Shown: piece after piece, positions 11,107 through 23,604 of the stretch
How positions within the stretch are numbered: the stretch's first letter is position 1
How the letters are laid out: the number at the start of each line of letters is the position of its first letter
Origin: Trichoplusia ni
Lineage: Eukaryota > Arthropoda > Insecta > Lepidoptera > Noctuidae
DNA: 64,000 nt
Reading direction: 5' to 3'
Assembly: GCF_003590095.1 (NCBI RefSeq)
Contig: NC_039480.1
Coordinates: 11,447,328 to 11,511,327, forward strand
Program-made: the position numbers and the translations under genes
The notes under the pieces: generated by a model
Database searches by the model: none
What the model was told of the DNA's origin: nothing
The model's input: only the letters and a program-made list of their open reading frames with translations

Positions 11107-12045
11107 TCTATTCTGAGCCGCATGCCTCTCACTACTAAAATAAAATGACTCAAAGTGGATGAATTTATATTTAGCTACATGAATAAACGGTAAACGCTAT
11201 TTGGACTATTCCATTTATTAAATACTAGCTGTTGCCCGCGACTTTGTTCCCGTGGGTAGAAGATATAAGTTATGATTTATACCTGCCCTGTTTTTTTCAC
11301 AATTTCCATTGTATCTTCGCTCGTATTAGTCGCAGCGTGATGGTTTAGCCTAAAGCCTTCCTCGATGAATGGTCTATTCAACACAAAAAGAATTTTTCAA
11401 TTTGGACCAGTAGTTCCTGAGATTAGCGCGTTCAAACAAACAAACAAACTGTTCAGCTTTATATATTAGTATAGATTCATCAATACCCTAAGCAATAAAA
11501 TAAAAGCTTTTACATGAATGTCGAGTGTTGTATAACTTCTCTTTTTATTTTTAATAATAAATATACTGTCATCTTTCTACTGACCTAGACGCTCGAGATT
11601 TTATCTAAAAAGTATTTAATATTCTAATCTGCCGCATAACAACGAAACGTAACTCCCGCAGACATAACTAAACGTAGACGTCAAGTTTGACAGAAGCTAA
11701 ATATTGTCAACATTAAACACTTCACACCGTTCGAATGTGATTGTGAAATTATTGCTTACCATATTTTGTATTAAAATATTTATATGAGTATGTAAAACTC
11801 AAGCAATCGACCATGACAGTGAAATAGAATAATATTTAAACTGAGAATCCGTTCTGAGAAGAGAAATTGAATTATTTAAGGTACGTTTGTTATTTGTCGC
11901 TTTTACTGGCTGATTATACTGTTTCTTTAGCGTATTCATTTAAATACTGGGTTTCATTTAATAAGATAGTATTTTAAAATAATAAAAAGTTAATGCATTC
12001 GTTGTGGCCGCTGCAACGAAATCTATGAAGAGTTACTGGACGTGA
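11107..12045. repeat. Tandem duplication, first copy (~940 bp)
   Basis: Nearly identical to 12193-13135, offset by 1088-1090 bases. It includes the CTAGCTGTTGCCCGCGAC repeat at 11224-11475 and unique-looking sequence after it. Differences from the second copy are almost all single-base changes in homopolymer length, clustered at this copy's right end and at the other copy's left end. See the findings for why this looks like an assembly artefact. Confidence 0.9.
11224..11475 (+). repeat. Lepidopteran repeat, CTAGCTGTTGCCCGCGAC family
   Basis: Begins ACTAGCTGTTGCCCGCGACT and ends in AGCTTTATATATTAGTATAG. The interior shares GTAGTTCCTGAGATTAGCGC and AAAGCCTTCCTCGATGAATG with copies at 12312, 23341, 33014 and 46180 (reverse). 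High similarity among copies implies recent activity. No coding capacity; its replication class is not evident. Confidence 0.8.

Positions 12046-12048
<3 letters not shown>

Positions 12049-12095
<47 letters not shown>
12049..12095. repeat. Poly-T tract (47 nt) between the duplicated copies
   Basis: An uninterrupted run of 47 T. In the second duplicate the equivalent point reads on as TATGTTTTATATAAATGC with no poly-T, so the run is not part of the duplicated unit. Confidence 0.9.
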
Positions 12096-12097
<2 letters not shown>

Positions 12098-12192
12098 ACT
12101 CCTTCTCTGATTTAAATGAAAAAAAAATAAGCAAAATAATTTTATTAGTTTAAATTGTTCTTTTCTACTGTGTATGCTCTGCCTAATCTTAC

Positions 12193-13135
12193 ACTCTCTA
12201 TTCTGAGCGCATGCTCTCACTACTAAAATAAAATGACTCAAAGTGGATGAATTTATATTTAGCTACATGAATAAACGGTAAACGCTATTTGGACTATTCC
12301 ATTTATTAAATACTAGCTGTTGCCCGCGACTTTGTTCCGTGGGTAGAAGATATAAGTTATGATTTATACCTGCCCTGTTTTTTCACAATTTCCATTGTAT
12401 CTTCGCTCGTATTAGTCGCAGCGTGATGGTTTAGCCTAAAGCCTTCCTCGATGAATGGTCTATTCAACACAAAAAGAATTTTTCAATTTGGACCAGTAGT
12501 TCCTGAGATTAGCGCGTTCAAACAAACAAACAAACTGTTCAGCTTTATATATTAGTATAGATTCATCAATACCCTAAGCAATAAAATAAAAGCTTTTACA
12601 TGAATGTCGAGTGTTGTATAACTTCTCTTTTTATTTTTAATAATAAATATACTGTCATCTTTCTACTGACCTAGACGCTCGAGATTTTATCTAAAAAGTA
12701 TTTAATATTCTAATCTGCCGCATAACAACGAAACGTAACTCCCGCAGACATAACTAAACGTAGACGTCAAGTTTGACAGAAGCTAAATATTGTCAACATT
12801 AAACACTTCACACCGTTCGAATGTGATTGTGAAATTATTGCTTACCATATTTTGTATTAAAATATTTATATGAGTATGTAAAACTCAAGCAATCGACCAT
12901 GACAGTGAAATAGAATAATATTTAAACTGAGAATCCGTTCTGAGAAGAGAAATTGAATTATTTAAGGTACGTTTGTTATTTGTCGCTTTTACTGGCTGAT
13001 TATACTGTTTCTTTAGCGTATTCATTTAAATACTGGGTTTCATTTAATAAGATAGTATTTTAAAATAATAAAAAAAGTTAATGCCATTCGTTGTGGCCGC
13101 TGCAACGAAATCTATGAAAGAGTTACTGGAACGTG
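12193..13135. repeat. Tandem duplication, second copy (~940 bp)
   Basis: Repeats 11107-12045. At its left end homopolymers are shorter than in the first copy (GAGCGCATGCTCTC against GAGCCGCATGCCTCTC; TTCCGTGG against TTCCCGTGG). At its right end they are longer (GCCATTCG, GAAAGAG, GGAACG against GCATTCG, GAAGAG, GGACG). It contains a second copy of the lepidopteran repeat at 12312-12563. Confidence 0.9.
12312..12563 (+). repeat. Lepidopteran repeat, CTAGCTGTTGCCCGCGAC family (duplicated copy)
   Basis: The same insertion as 11224-11475, carried along in the duplication rather than a separate event. Confidence 0.8.
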
Positions 13136-15000
13136 AAATATGTTTTATATAAATGCTTTCACTTAGTTTTTTTTTAATGTTAAAATAAAAAAAATGAATA
13201 AGTACATATTTTTCTACCGTGGCATTGATCTAATTTTAAGTAACAGCATATATTTATTATGTGGTGGATTTTTTTACTGCATGAAAAATCGGTTAAATTA
13301 AGTAATTATACTAATTATGGTAAATATATTTTTAGAATTATAATGAATATTAATCTTAAACCTGTATCGTCAGGAATCGTCATCGATTCAGGAATCTTGA
13401 AACAGAGCAAAGATTTTAAAATAATCTAGCTGTCTAGTCATTGATACAAATATTTTGTAGTTAACAACAATAATATTTTGTAATAAAACAGTAAAGTCCT
13501 AGTTTATCGCACAATACCAAAAATTTCAAAAAGGTTTTAGAAAAACAAAATTTCTGCCATTAAAATAATGGCATCCATTAAATTTTTGACTATAGGATCA
13601 TAGCTAGTTTTTTTTAGAATAGTAGGAATAGAAATATATAATATACTTAGTCTACTATAGATAAAAAAAGATATACTCGGGAACTAACACTGACAGACGA
13701 CAATCCTATTTTCAAAAACTGAAGTCAGTTCACGTATCTCATTCATTCTCTTTAATTTACCAAGCCTCTTAACATGAGTTTTGTGTTGCCTCTTTCCACC
13801 ACAACTATTAATTTTTAATTCTAGCTAATGTACTTGTGTAACTTTTAACTCCATTACAATAAATGCTCAAATCCTCTAGCCCGTTTTAGTGAATTTAATT
13901 TCTTAAAATATAAATCAGTATTCATTCTTGCTTTAATTCCGCTTCAGACACTTTTGTTTTAAGTTACTCCGCTGTATTCCTTGAAGTCCTGTTAGTTCTC
14001 TTATTTGGTTTCTCGTTGATAAACTAAGTTTAAACTCTACCTAGCCTAAAGAAGTCCAAAACAACTTTTAATAGTTTAAATTTTTCTATTTCTTTTCCCT
14101 AGCTAAATCGTCCAAGTAAACAGTTTTTATAAAAGAGTATTTTTTATTTGTTTATTAGCTTTTCCCTAACAGTAACATATTATGTTACATCACAGTACCT
14201 ACTCTTGGTATTGCTATTCTTGTGTATTACGAAACTGCTTAAATTAATGTAGCGAAACCCTGTTGATAGTCCATTGACTCACTAGGAATGATAGATTTCA
14301 TGACAGAATCAAACTAATCACAAAATAGTGTCATCTGATTCAATCTCAACATATACAGTTTTTTTTTTAATTTGGAAGTAATTCGAGCAGGAAAAATTTA
14401 TAAAAACCCTATAATAAACAATATGCGAAAAATCATCAGCCTGTAGGCCTTTTGAAGACCGCGTCAACTCGCCCTAATATTGCATAAACGTAACATATTG
14501 CTGTAATGGGCCATATTATTATGCGAGTCAAACTCACAGCACAACAGGTTCTGTGCAAATTAACTAAAAAAGTGTAACGGAAATTGAGAATGTAGGTACT
14601 CGAAATTTGTAGCTATGATACAGACGGACGGTCAGAAAGCAGTTTCTTAGTAATAGCCGTAATGGGCTTCCGTTTTTACCCTTTGGTAACGAAACCTTAT
14701 ATTTCATTTCTATTTTGATAGTAATCGATTGAATTATGCCTTTGATAGCGCAATTAAATGAACAAATGTATGTGGTTAGGTACCAAATACTCTTGTTCGA
14801 ATCAATTGTAACGACCAAGCTCATGATGCAATATAATCGTTTAAATGGTTATTACCTCCTGTTAAACAAGCTATTGCACGCATCTGTACTTGCTAGCAAT
14901 GAAATCAATTGCTCTATGAACAAAAAAAACGGAGAACAGTAGCACTCGATTGTACAATGTAAATTCATTTGGTTGTTTTTAATATGTTATTTTGTATACT
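13136..15000. other. Intergenic DNA, no gene seen
   Basis: AT-rich with only short frames. A piece at about 14618-14700 (minus strand) resembles part of the CGGAACCCTA-type repeat, with GACGGACGGTCAG and CGTTTTTACCC in the expected order, but is too short and diverged to delimit. Confidence 0.5.
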
Positions 15001-15237
15001 AGCCCCGATTCTACTATTTACAATGGCCGATGAATTATGGCAATTGGATTAAATTTGAAACTATTCCTATTCTCTTAAGCATTTTTCCGTCACAATAATT
15101 GGAAATTAATTGTATTGACCGTGTGTCTTCTGCCCCGTACTAAATTTCCTATTATTGTGTTGAAATGAAAATTAAATTGGTAATTTAATCCAATTTCCAT
15201 TCATTCATCGGCCATTGTAAATTGCAGAATTGGGGCT
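15001..15237. mobile_element. MITE with ~55-bp terminal inverted repeats
   Basis: The left end (AGCCCCGATTCTACTATTTA, then CAATGGCCGATGAAT and CAATTGGATTAAAT) is the reverse complement, with a few mismatches, of the right end at about 15180-15237. Total length is about 237 bp and there is no coding capacity. This fits a miniature inverted-repeat transposable element. I could not define a target-site duplication with confidence, so the superfamily is left open. Confidence 0.75.
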
Positions 15238-16262
15238 CTCAGGACCTACCGCCGCGTCTTAAAGGAATATTAATATTGTGGCGGGTTTGGAAGAGAGTCA
15301 GGACTATACAATCTATAGAGTATATTGCCCCGTAACGCATCCACACCCTTAATAGTCTTTCTTAAAGACGTAGTGTTAGACCCTAAGAAGTCCAACGCAG
15401 AAATTTTAATATACTTTTAAACCCCCGACGAAAAAAGAGAGATTCATCTCACTCTGATCTCTCGAACAGGTTAAGGGATTTTAATTTATTTTGTTTTGTA
15501 TTAAAGGTGAATTTTGTGCGAGTGTTCTTGAAGTGTTAAAAATCGATCGAGCCATTTATAAGTTTTAGGTGACGTTGAGGTTCTTTAAATTTTAATTGTG
15601 TGTTTATCGCGCTTTAGTCACTGCTCGTCCTAAACTAATAAGAGCGCAATACACCGTTGCGGTTGTTGCTATTGCAGATGAGACGTCTCGCTTTATTACA
15701 AAAATCTTACCTTTTAAGGTTTAGGCCCTTGTTTTGACTGCTGAAATTGTAGAGCGGCAAAAAAATACGAAAAATAAACCTAAACCTAAAATAAATGCTT
15801 ATGTTAATAAAAAACAAAATGCAAAAAGTAATCTAAACTCATACCAACAATAACAAACTCGAAAATATAATTAAAAGTAAAATTTTAAACCGGATATCCC
15901 AGAAAAGAGTTTACTTACCTTAAGTTTTCCTTCCTCTTCCCAATTTTGTATACAATCCCAATATTTTGAAACATGGTAATGAATTGTCAAAACAAAAACC
16001 GTTTACCGGAACAATGGTTTGGTAATCAAAAGTGCACTTACCGTAAATAAGTGCTACAGATATATGTGACAGGCGTAATATGGATAAGTAATTACAACAA
16101 AACATGTTACATTTTTAAATGCCAAAATTGGTCTTGCATTTAAAAAAATACGTCATGAAATGAATCATTGTTAGTTCGGTTATTGTCCTTGACAACTGTC
16201 AGCTTACCATAGTACTATTTGTTTATTTGTTAAACATACAGACAGACAGGTTTGTATTCGAT
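15238..16262. other. Intergenic DNA, no gene seen
   Basis: AT-rich. No protein-like frame and no repeat that I can name. Confidence 0.5.
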
Positions 16263-16554
16263 ACTAGCTGTTGCCCGTGACTTCGTCCGCGTGGTTAGAA
16301 GATATAGGTTATAATTTAGCCTTCTATCTATCATGTAAGATTCAGTCAGCGTTTGCAGTGTAAGCGCAAAAAATGAGTTTTTTTACGACCTCACATTAGA
16401 AACCTCAAAAATTGTAGCCTATGTGTTATTCTGATGTATAAGCTATATTGTGGTAAAGTTTCATTCAAATCCATTCAGTAGTTTTTCGTGAAAGAGTAAC
16501 AAACATCCATACATCCATACTTACAAACTTTCGCCTTTATAATAGTAGTAGGAC
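16263..16554 (+). repeat. Lepidopteran repeat with CTAGCTGTTGCCCG head and a different body
   Basis: The head (ACTAGCTGTTGCCCGTGACT and about 50 more bases) matches the family at 11224, but the body is unrelated: it contains AAATCCATTCAGTAGTTTTT and ACATCCATACTTACAAACTT, and ends GCCTTTATAATAGTAGTAGG. A distinct subfamily sharing only the 5' end. Confidence 0.7.
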
Positions 16555-19500
16555 ATAACTATTAAAGTAACAAGGGGCAAGTGCTTACTCGCCAATCGGC
16601 AGTCGATTCGCTGGCGCAGGCCGTGCGCACGTTAATGTGTTATATCAATTCGCGCAACTCATGCGCACGCTCAAATATGGGTTTAATTTAAATTAGTTTT
16701 ATTTCGTACCAGATAGTGATAGTGGTTGTTTTTATTGAGTCGCGGTAAGCCTTTTATATTTTTTTATTATTTATTTTTTTATCAATGTTACGTTGCAAAT
16801 AATTCCGTACGTGGGGTATTAATGATATTGTCCATCACGTATTTATCAATTTAATATCCGAATGTGATATGCAATTTCATCTATCAAACTCTAAAATGGA
16901 TATTATTTACCTTTTGAGGTTTTGTGTTAATCACAACAATCTTTACTATTATTTTCTAAAACAATAACTCACAAACTCTATAGAAATAATATTCTATTAA
17001 CGTTTATAATAGCATGCCTTGCTTCTTTTGTTTTTTACACAGTTAAAAGATATAGATCCTCTTTACAAAGATTCAACCTTGACTGCTTTGTTACAAGAAG
17101 TTGCTAGTTAGTGCAATAGACTTAAGTACATTATAACAACATAAATATGATTGTAAATTGACTAACGTTTACACTGAGTTAATTCATTCATCTAAATCTA
17201 TAAGAACGTATTCGCTGTAAAGACTATTAAGACAATCGGTAACCAAAAAGTTTTAAAATACTTGTTCCTTATATGTCCAAGAACATTTTCAAACTGTATT
17301 GTAGAGTCATTATTTCCACTTAAAAAGTCATCAGTCTTAGAAAGAGTTTTTATAGTGCGGTTAGTATTTCTACGTATCAAAGCCACAATGTACGTTGAAA
17401 TTACCGGTTTAATTATTTTGTCACTTATATTTCACGAAACCTGTTTTCGTGTCGTAAATTAGATAAACTACCATTGACAAAAAATACTCACTAAGCGCTT
17501 TTCGGGTTCAGCGTAGTCTATACATAAAAAAGGAAGAATATTATTAGAAAGAGGTAAAACTGTGAGTTAGTAAAAGGCCTAGTTTCAAAAAGCACTAAAA
17601 TTGTCTCTACAATAAAATTCACTCTATTTTTGAGTATTAAAGCAGAAGAATTAAATAATTTACCGGCCAAAGATACGCGCAGAGAGAAGGAAGATCAAGA
17701 AAAAGGAGGGCTTTGAAAGAGTAATACGTTTAAAAAAAACCTGAACCGCCGTGCAACGTCTCCTGCGTTTAGACTTTCTACACTGCCTACGCTTAAAATG
17801 AATAACATAACACCTAATCTAACTGAATGTCTCGTTAAATTGTGTATTGAAATAGAAAAAAAAGCTGAAAGCATCTGCATCATAAACTATTCGTATATCG
17901 CGTTGGATCTAGTGGAAGTTTATTCCCTACATAGATACATATTTTGTCCCGAGCGACATCCCATTTCTGGGACAGAATTGAAACTCTGATCTACAACACT
18001 ATTTTTATCAAATAAATCCAACGCTTCGTTTGCACTGAACATCGCACTTACACAATCAGTTGCTTTTTGGATCTTTTAGACTATATAAATATTGTATTCA
18101 ATGTGGTATTGTTAAGGAAAACGCTTTTCACTTAAACCTCCTGAATTAGATTTTAAACAATCAGTTAATTTCCGAAGAATAATGCCAGGGTTCAGTTTCT
18201 TTACAGTTTTTTTTATAATGTAGCTATATGACCGATCCCACAATGATACAAAAATTGTAACAATATCCCATACATCAAAATCAATCTCGGCTTATAGAAG
18301 TTACAGTGTATTGAAAAAAAGACGCAAACACTGAAAACATGACGCTCTTTACGTAATGTTTGTATATTAATACTTTTTATTCATAAATCAATAAATGTAC
18401 CAGAATAACATGTAACTATTTATTGGAACGAATTGAATGTGAACTTTCAATAATTCATTTTTAAAAGAACTTTAACACGTAAATAACACATTATCGAAAA
18501 CATGTCATTTTCATTAAAATATCTATAACTATTTGCACAAGACATTGCCCCATTTATACGACAAGATGTCTTTGATATTTGTAAAGTTAGAAGTCAAAGT
18601 TGTCGTCAGACTAATTAGTTTTTATTGTTCACAGTAATTAGGCGAAGCTCTCGCTTTCTGAGTAACCATCTTAGATGCGAAAGCTAGCGCAATCCGTTTT
18701 ATTTGTCTTGCTCTGAGACTTAATGATAATAATATTAAAATTCCGAGTATTAATATACATATTAATTTACTTCTGTTTAAGGACTCTTGTCTTTGCTATT
18801 TGTCGCGTTGAATTAGTCAGTTATTTGCTTTTATTGAATTAAAATGTTTATCAATATATAAATTAGTTATCTTAAAAACCTATAAAACTTTATTGCGTTA
18901 ATAGCCCTAAAGTATCATAAATTGTTTATGAAATAAATATTTTAACACCGTCATGATGATAAAATGTATGCAGAAATCTGGCTTTAGTAAAATCTGAAAA
19001 ATAACACAATTTTATTTAATTTCTACTTTAACAAACAATAATAGAATTATTTTATACAAAGCAGTTGTCTTGACACGGTCTAAGTCGGCGTCTCAGCGTG
19101 TCTAGTTGTTTACGCCAAGAAAATATCAAGTTCTTTTTATTTCGAGGAAACCTAAAGAAAGGGGTTTTATATTAGTTTCTGCCGAGCATCGGGTTTTGGT
19201 TGAACCCACAACGAGATCGAGCCACTCAAAAGTCACGTATCAAATGACAAACGCTGGAATGTTCTTAGGCTAGAGAAACCGACACCGGCACACGACAGAA
19301 TGTGGGGTCACAATAAAATTCTTTTTCGCTTTGTTGCCGTTTCCAGACAATATTTCTCACAAAATTCAAATATATGAAAGGATTCTTTTACAACAAACGT
19401 TTGTAAAGAACAAAATTTTCTTTCTTCTTAAATTATATATAACTCGTGAAGATTCCATTCGAAATCATATCACGTAATTATTAGGTATGTTACCTTCAAA

Positions 19501-22500
19501 ACTTAGATACACTACACGCGAAATAGCAACTTATTTGTTTTTGATAAAAGCAGCAAAGCGTTTGCGGCATCCCAATTAGGTTTAACTCGATATACTTACT
19601 CGTGTTAATAATAAAAAAGAAAATATTCGCAGCTTTCATAAAAGCTAATAACGAATTTCAGCACTGACGTTGTTCTTGATAAACGTAGGGAGAATACTAA
19701 TATTAGTAGCAGAGAAAGTTGGTCTTATATAATTATATTAGAACATAACTCTTGGTAAGTGTAACAAACAACACTCAGATAATCCGATTGGCCAAGAAAA
19801 TTAACATCAAGTTCATCCTTCACCATTACTTATTCAGAATACGTAATTATTGTTGTTTTGCGCAATAAAATAATAAAGTCTTGTAAGAATAACATCTACA
19901 CAGCTTCCCTGAGTATGAAACTCTTCCGAAATCGTCCTAATTGATGTACACAATTTATCTATACTCATAGCTGCAATGTCATTACCGTAATTACTCATAA
20001 AAAATGGAAAGTTAAACACAATTTTGATAAGAAAACCTGAAACCACTCTCTTTGTACTGTATTTCAGTTTTATCTAAGCAGAAACAGTAATTTGCAGTTT
20101 TGTTAAAATGTTGTGAATGTGGTGACAGTTTTCCATCGACAGACATTGTACGAGTATTAAGTGATTCTCAATAACGTTATGACGATAAATGAAAATATGT
20201 CAACGGTAAAGAAAAACATACTCAAAAAGACGCCATCGCTACCGCTGTCTGAAATTGGTCAAATGATATTCGAACACGATTTTCTCAATACTTACAGTCT
20301 TTGTGTTGAACGTTTTCAGATCTAGAATATATAGATTCTCTTTGTATTGAAGTGCTATTGGATTTGACTCTCAATTTTTGCAATGCAAATTACTTTTTTC
20401 AAGGTATTTCATGTTTTTGCGGATGCTTCTGAAATGCAGTACAAGATATTTATGTGTCGAATGTAGAGGACGAGCAAAGCCGTTAAGTTTGATAACACCC
20501 TTACTGTGAAGAAAGCCATAAACATTTTTTGTTCAAAATTACAGTAGCTACAAATGCTGAGAGTGCCAAATCGTGACACGACTGCGAGTAACATTTTTAT
20601 CTGTCGTGATCGGGCTATTTGCTGGAATATCGCGTAATATGACGAGACAACGGTGTTCAACACCAGTTACTTCAAGTTTACGAGTTCCTCAATATTAAGT
20701 TAGGCGCTTAACCTACGTACTAAGATCTAAAACGACACTTTTATGCGTCATTTTAATTTTGCATTGTGCAAAGTACTTAATTGGAATAACTAGCCTGAAA
20801 CATATCAGCCCTAAAAGATACATGAAGAATTAAGAAACCTCTAAAGAATACGTCTAGCAAACACACAAATATATTTTTAAGGTAACGTAATTTTCGAACA
20901 AGAATTCGAGCAGCTAATGGATTTTATTTCCTAAAAGATAGACTTTTATATCGAATTTCTTCAATACGTACCCTTCGGCCCTTCTAAAATTAATTTTGTT
21001 GTTCATTGAAGGCGTGCAAACCTGTCGTCTCTGACTCCCGATAACGTTGACTGATCGGACGTTGGACGGGTGGAATAGATGAGAGAAGTACGTGCTACGT
21101 CCGAAACTCGGCGTGATGAATCGGCGACTTGTAATCGTTGGACTAACACGGGTCCTGTAATTTGTTAAGGGAAAGTTCATTGGGTCCTGGCCCTGCAGAT
21201 GTGCACTATCATCTATTGTGAACGAATACGCGACATGTTTATTTATAAGGACTTAGATTGCCTTTAGTTTTGCTCTCCATCTTTCCAAATTTTTTCACAC
21301 GTTTTGATTGGATTTTTTAAAGATATTGAAGTTTTAGCCCGTAGTCATCCAATATTCTTATCTTTAAGTGGTGGTTATAACTTGGAACAAAGTTATTTTT
21401 TTAAGATTAAAGGTACATGAAACAACAAAAACAGCTCGCAGGGTCTGTATTAATGAGGCAAACGTGCCGTGCTTGCGATGACTAACGAAACAAATCGATG
21501 TCTAGGAATCGGCGGACTCGCATTTTCCGAATCTGTTCAAGTGGAAAAATATCACTACTTTAACAATACTGTCTGATGGTTAACGAATACTTTTGCAATA
21601 ACATCTTTCCATACAAAAAATATGTTGCAAACAAACCACGAGTACATTGCCATTAATTCGAAATGAGAGCAATAACTTCAATAAAATGCGAACACCAAAA
21701 AGTATTAACAAAGCTCTACAAAAAAAATTTAAAAACAATTAACGATTTTATTGATATAATTTTTGCAGTTCTATTCGAGCTTATGTAAGCTTTATAACAC
21801 CGGAACTGGTGATATCAATACCATATGAATAAACAAACCGCATGTGACTTCATGTACACAGAATATCTTTATCTTTATTTTTGTGTACCTACTGAGTGGT
21901 TTCCTGTTGGCTGTTGACCTGTTATCTTTTGCGATGAATTTGTTCACATTTGGATTCCACGACGGTCATATTTTATCGTTTTAATTGCATTATCTGGCTA
22001 TTAAGAAAAATTTCTTTGAGCTGATTTGAATGACCTATATTGCAATAATATGCGAGGAAAAATAAGTTTATTATTTAATTTAAGGTCTGTATCATTGTAT
22101 AGTATATGTATATGATAGATTTATAGACAGTAGATAACGATATAATTCCTATGAAATTAATAGTTTACAGGTTTTTTTAATGAGAAATCTACGACATTAT
22201 CATTAAGCCTCAGTCCTAGTGCACATTAATAACACTATATTCAGTGTTGTTGCTATTTATTGATGCGAATTTATCAGATCAAAAATCAGGAAATCCCGGT
22301 TGGGGTGTTAATTAGCACAGTGGTGTGATATCTCGCCCACGAGTCGGTTCCGTTTTGGCTTCATCATACACTATCTAACCAATTCTAACATCATGACGAC
22401 GCTTCTATGATATATTTCAAGTTTATCAGCTGGTTAACTTTTTCCGGGCTTTGAATATGTAGAATTATGTTGTTAGGTACTATTCATTTATGAACGTTGG

Positions 22501-22523
22501 TACCTAGCAAATATTATAGGAAG
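16555..22523. other. Long intergenic stretch, no confirmed gene
   Basis: 16570-16744 is CpG-rich and ends in a good donor-like site, so it could hold a promoter and untranslated exon (see findings). 17640-17990 contains a frame of 63 codons without recognisable features. 20914-21180 (minus) is an 88-codon frame, somewhat GC-rich, also unrecognised. The rest is AT-rich and plain. Confidence 0.45.
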
Positions 22524-22750
22524 ACTAGCTGACCCAGCAAACGTCGTTCTGCTTGATAAATTTCGTCCAAAAAATAAAAGAATAAATTTAAGTGTGGGCA
22601 ACCCTTGTCACTTAGGGGTATGAAAAATAGATGTTGTTCTATTCTCAGTCCTACCCAATATGTATACAAAATTTCATAAGAATCGGTCGAACCGTTTCGG
22701 AGGAGTACGGTAACTAACATCGTGACACGGGAATTTTATATATTAGATAT
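22524..22750 (+). repeat. Lepidopteran repeat, CTAGCTGACCC family
   Basis: Starts ACTAGCTGACCCAGCAAACG and ends near TTTTATATATTAGATATAAT. Contains AAGAATCGGTCGAACCGTTT and CGGAGGAGTACGG, shared in order with the reverse copy at 25261-25427. No coding capacity. Confidence 0.7.
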
Positions 22751-23219
22751 AATATTCTATTATTTTGTTTCATAATCGTGACTTGTTTCCTCGTTGTATG
22801 TTTTTGGGAACATTAAGCAATACTTTTAGTCCATCAGATAGATAATTAAAAAATATAAGACTCGTCATTTTGCCTTTATCTAAACAGTAAAAAGTACTGC
22901 AATAAACAGCTTTAAATTTAAGGAGATCGTTATCACATTTAATAAGACTATTGGGCAATAAATACATATTACAACATTAATGCAGATTATACAAACGAAC
23001 TCGTCATGTGACTAGTTCTGCAATTAATTTAAATAAAACAATTAATAAATGATAACGGAATAAAACTGATACCAACTTTTTGCGAGATCAAAGGCCATGA
23101 TACTTTTTAAAAACATTGAATAAATTAATAATGACAGTAATCTTTCCTTAATTTATGTTATTATGTGCGTATATCACACGTGTGTGAAATAACCTTAGGC
23201 GTTGGTTGAAGTTAATCTA
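22751..23219. other. Intergenic DNA, no gene seen
   Basis: AT-rich, no repeat or gene recognised. Confidence 0.5.
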
Positions 23220-23221
23220 TT

Positions 23222-23340
23222 AAGCCTCATGGTAGAGTGGTGAGTGGCCCTGATTGCCCTGGGTTCAATTCGCGCAAATGGAAAATGTTTTTGTGAAGAA
23301 CACGCTCAATTGTTTTGTTTCTAGGTGTAATTTATCTATA
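23222..23340 (+). repeat. tRNA-derived SINE, abutting another repeat
   Basis: A-box-like TGGTAGAGTGG at 23230-23240 and B-box GGTTCAATTCG at 23262-23272. The body is short and runs straight into the repeat that starts at 23341. Confidence 0.6.
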
Positions 23341-23604
23341 ACTAGCTGTTGCCCGCGACTTCGTCCACGTGGGTAGTATAAAAATGATTTATACCTGCCC
23401 TGTTTTTTTTCACATTTTCCATTATATCTTCGCTCCTATTAGTCACAGCGTGATGGTTTATAGCCTAAAGCCTTCCTCGATGAATGGTCTATTCAAGACA
23501 AACAGAATTTTTCAATTTGAACCAGTAGTTCCAGAGATTAGCGCGTTCAAACAAACAAACTCTTCAGCTTTATATATTAGTAGAAGTAGATATAGAGTAT
23601 AGAT
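23341..23604 (+). repeat. Lepidopteran repeat, CTAGCTGTTGCCCGCGAC family
   Basis: Head ACTAGCTGTTGCCCGCGACT, body with GTAGTTCCAGAGATTAGCGC, tail TTTATATATTAGTAGAAG followed by ATAGAGTATAGAT. It lacks about 13 bases after the head compared with the copy at 33014. It lies directly against the SINE at 23222. Confidence 0.75.

Noticed and set aside
12023..12241. 72-codon minus-strand frame with a lysine run
   Set aside because: The lysines are the 47-nt poly-T tract read backwards.
20914..21180. 88-codon minus-strand frame
   Set aside because: No recognisable features; Ser/Arg-rich composition follows from the local base mix.
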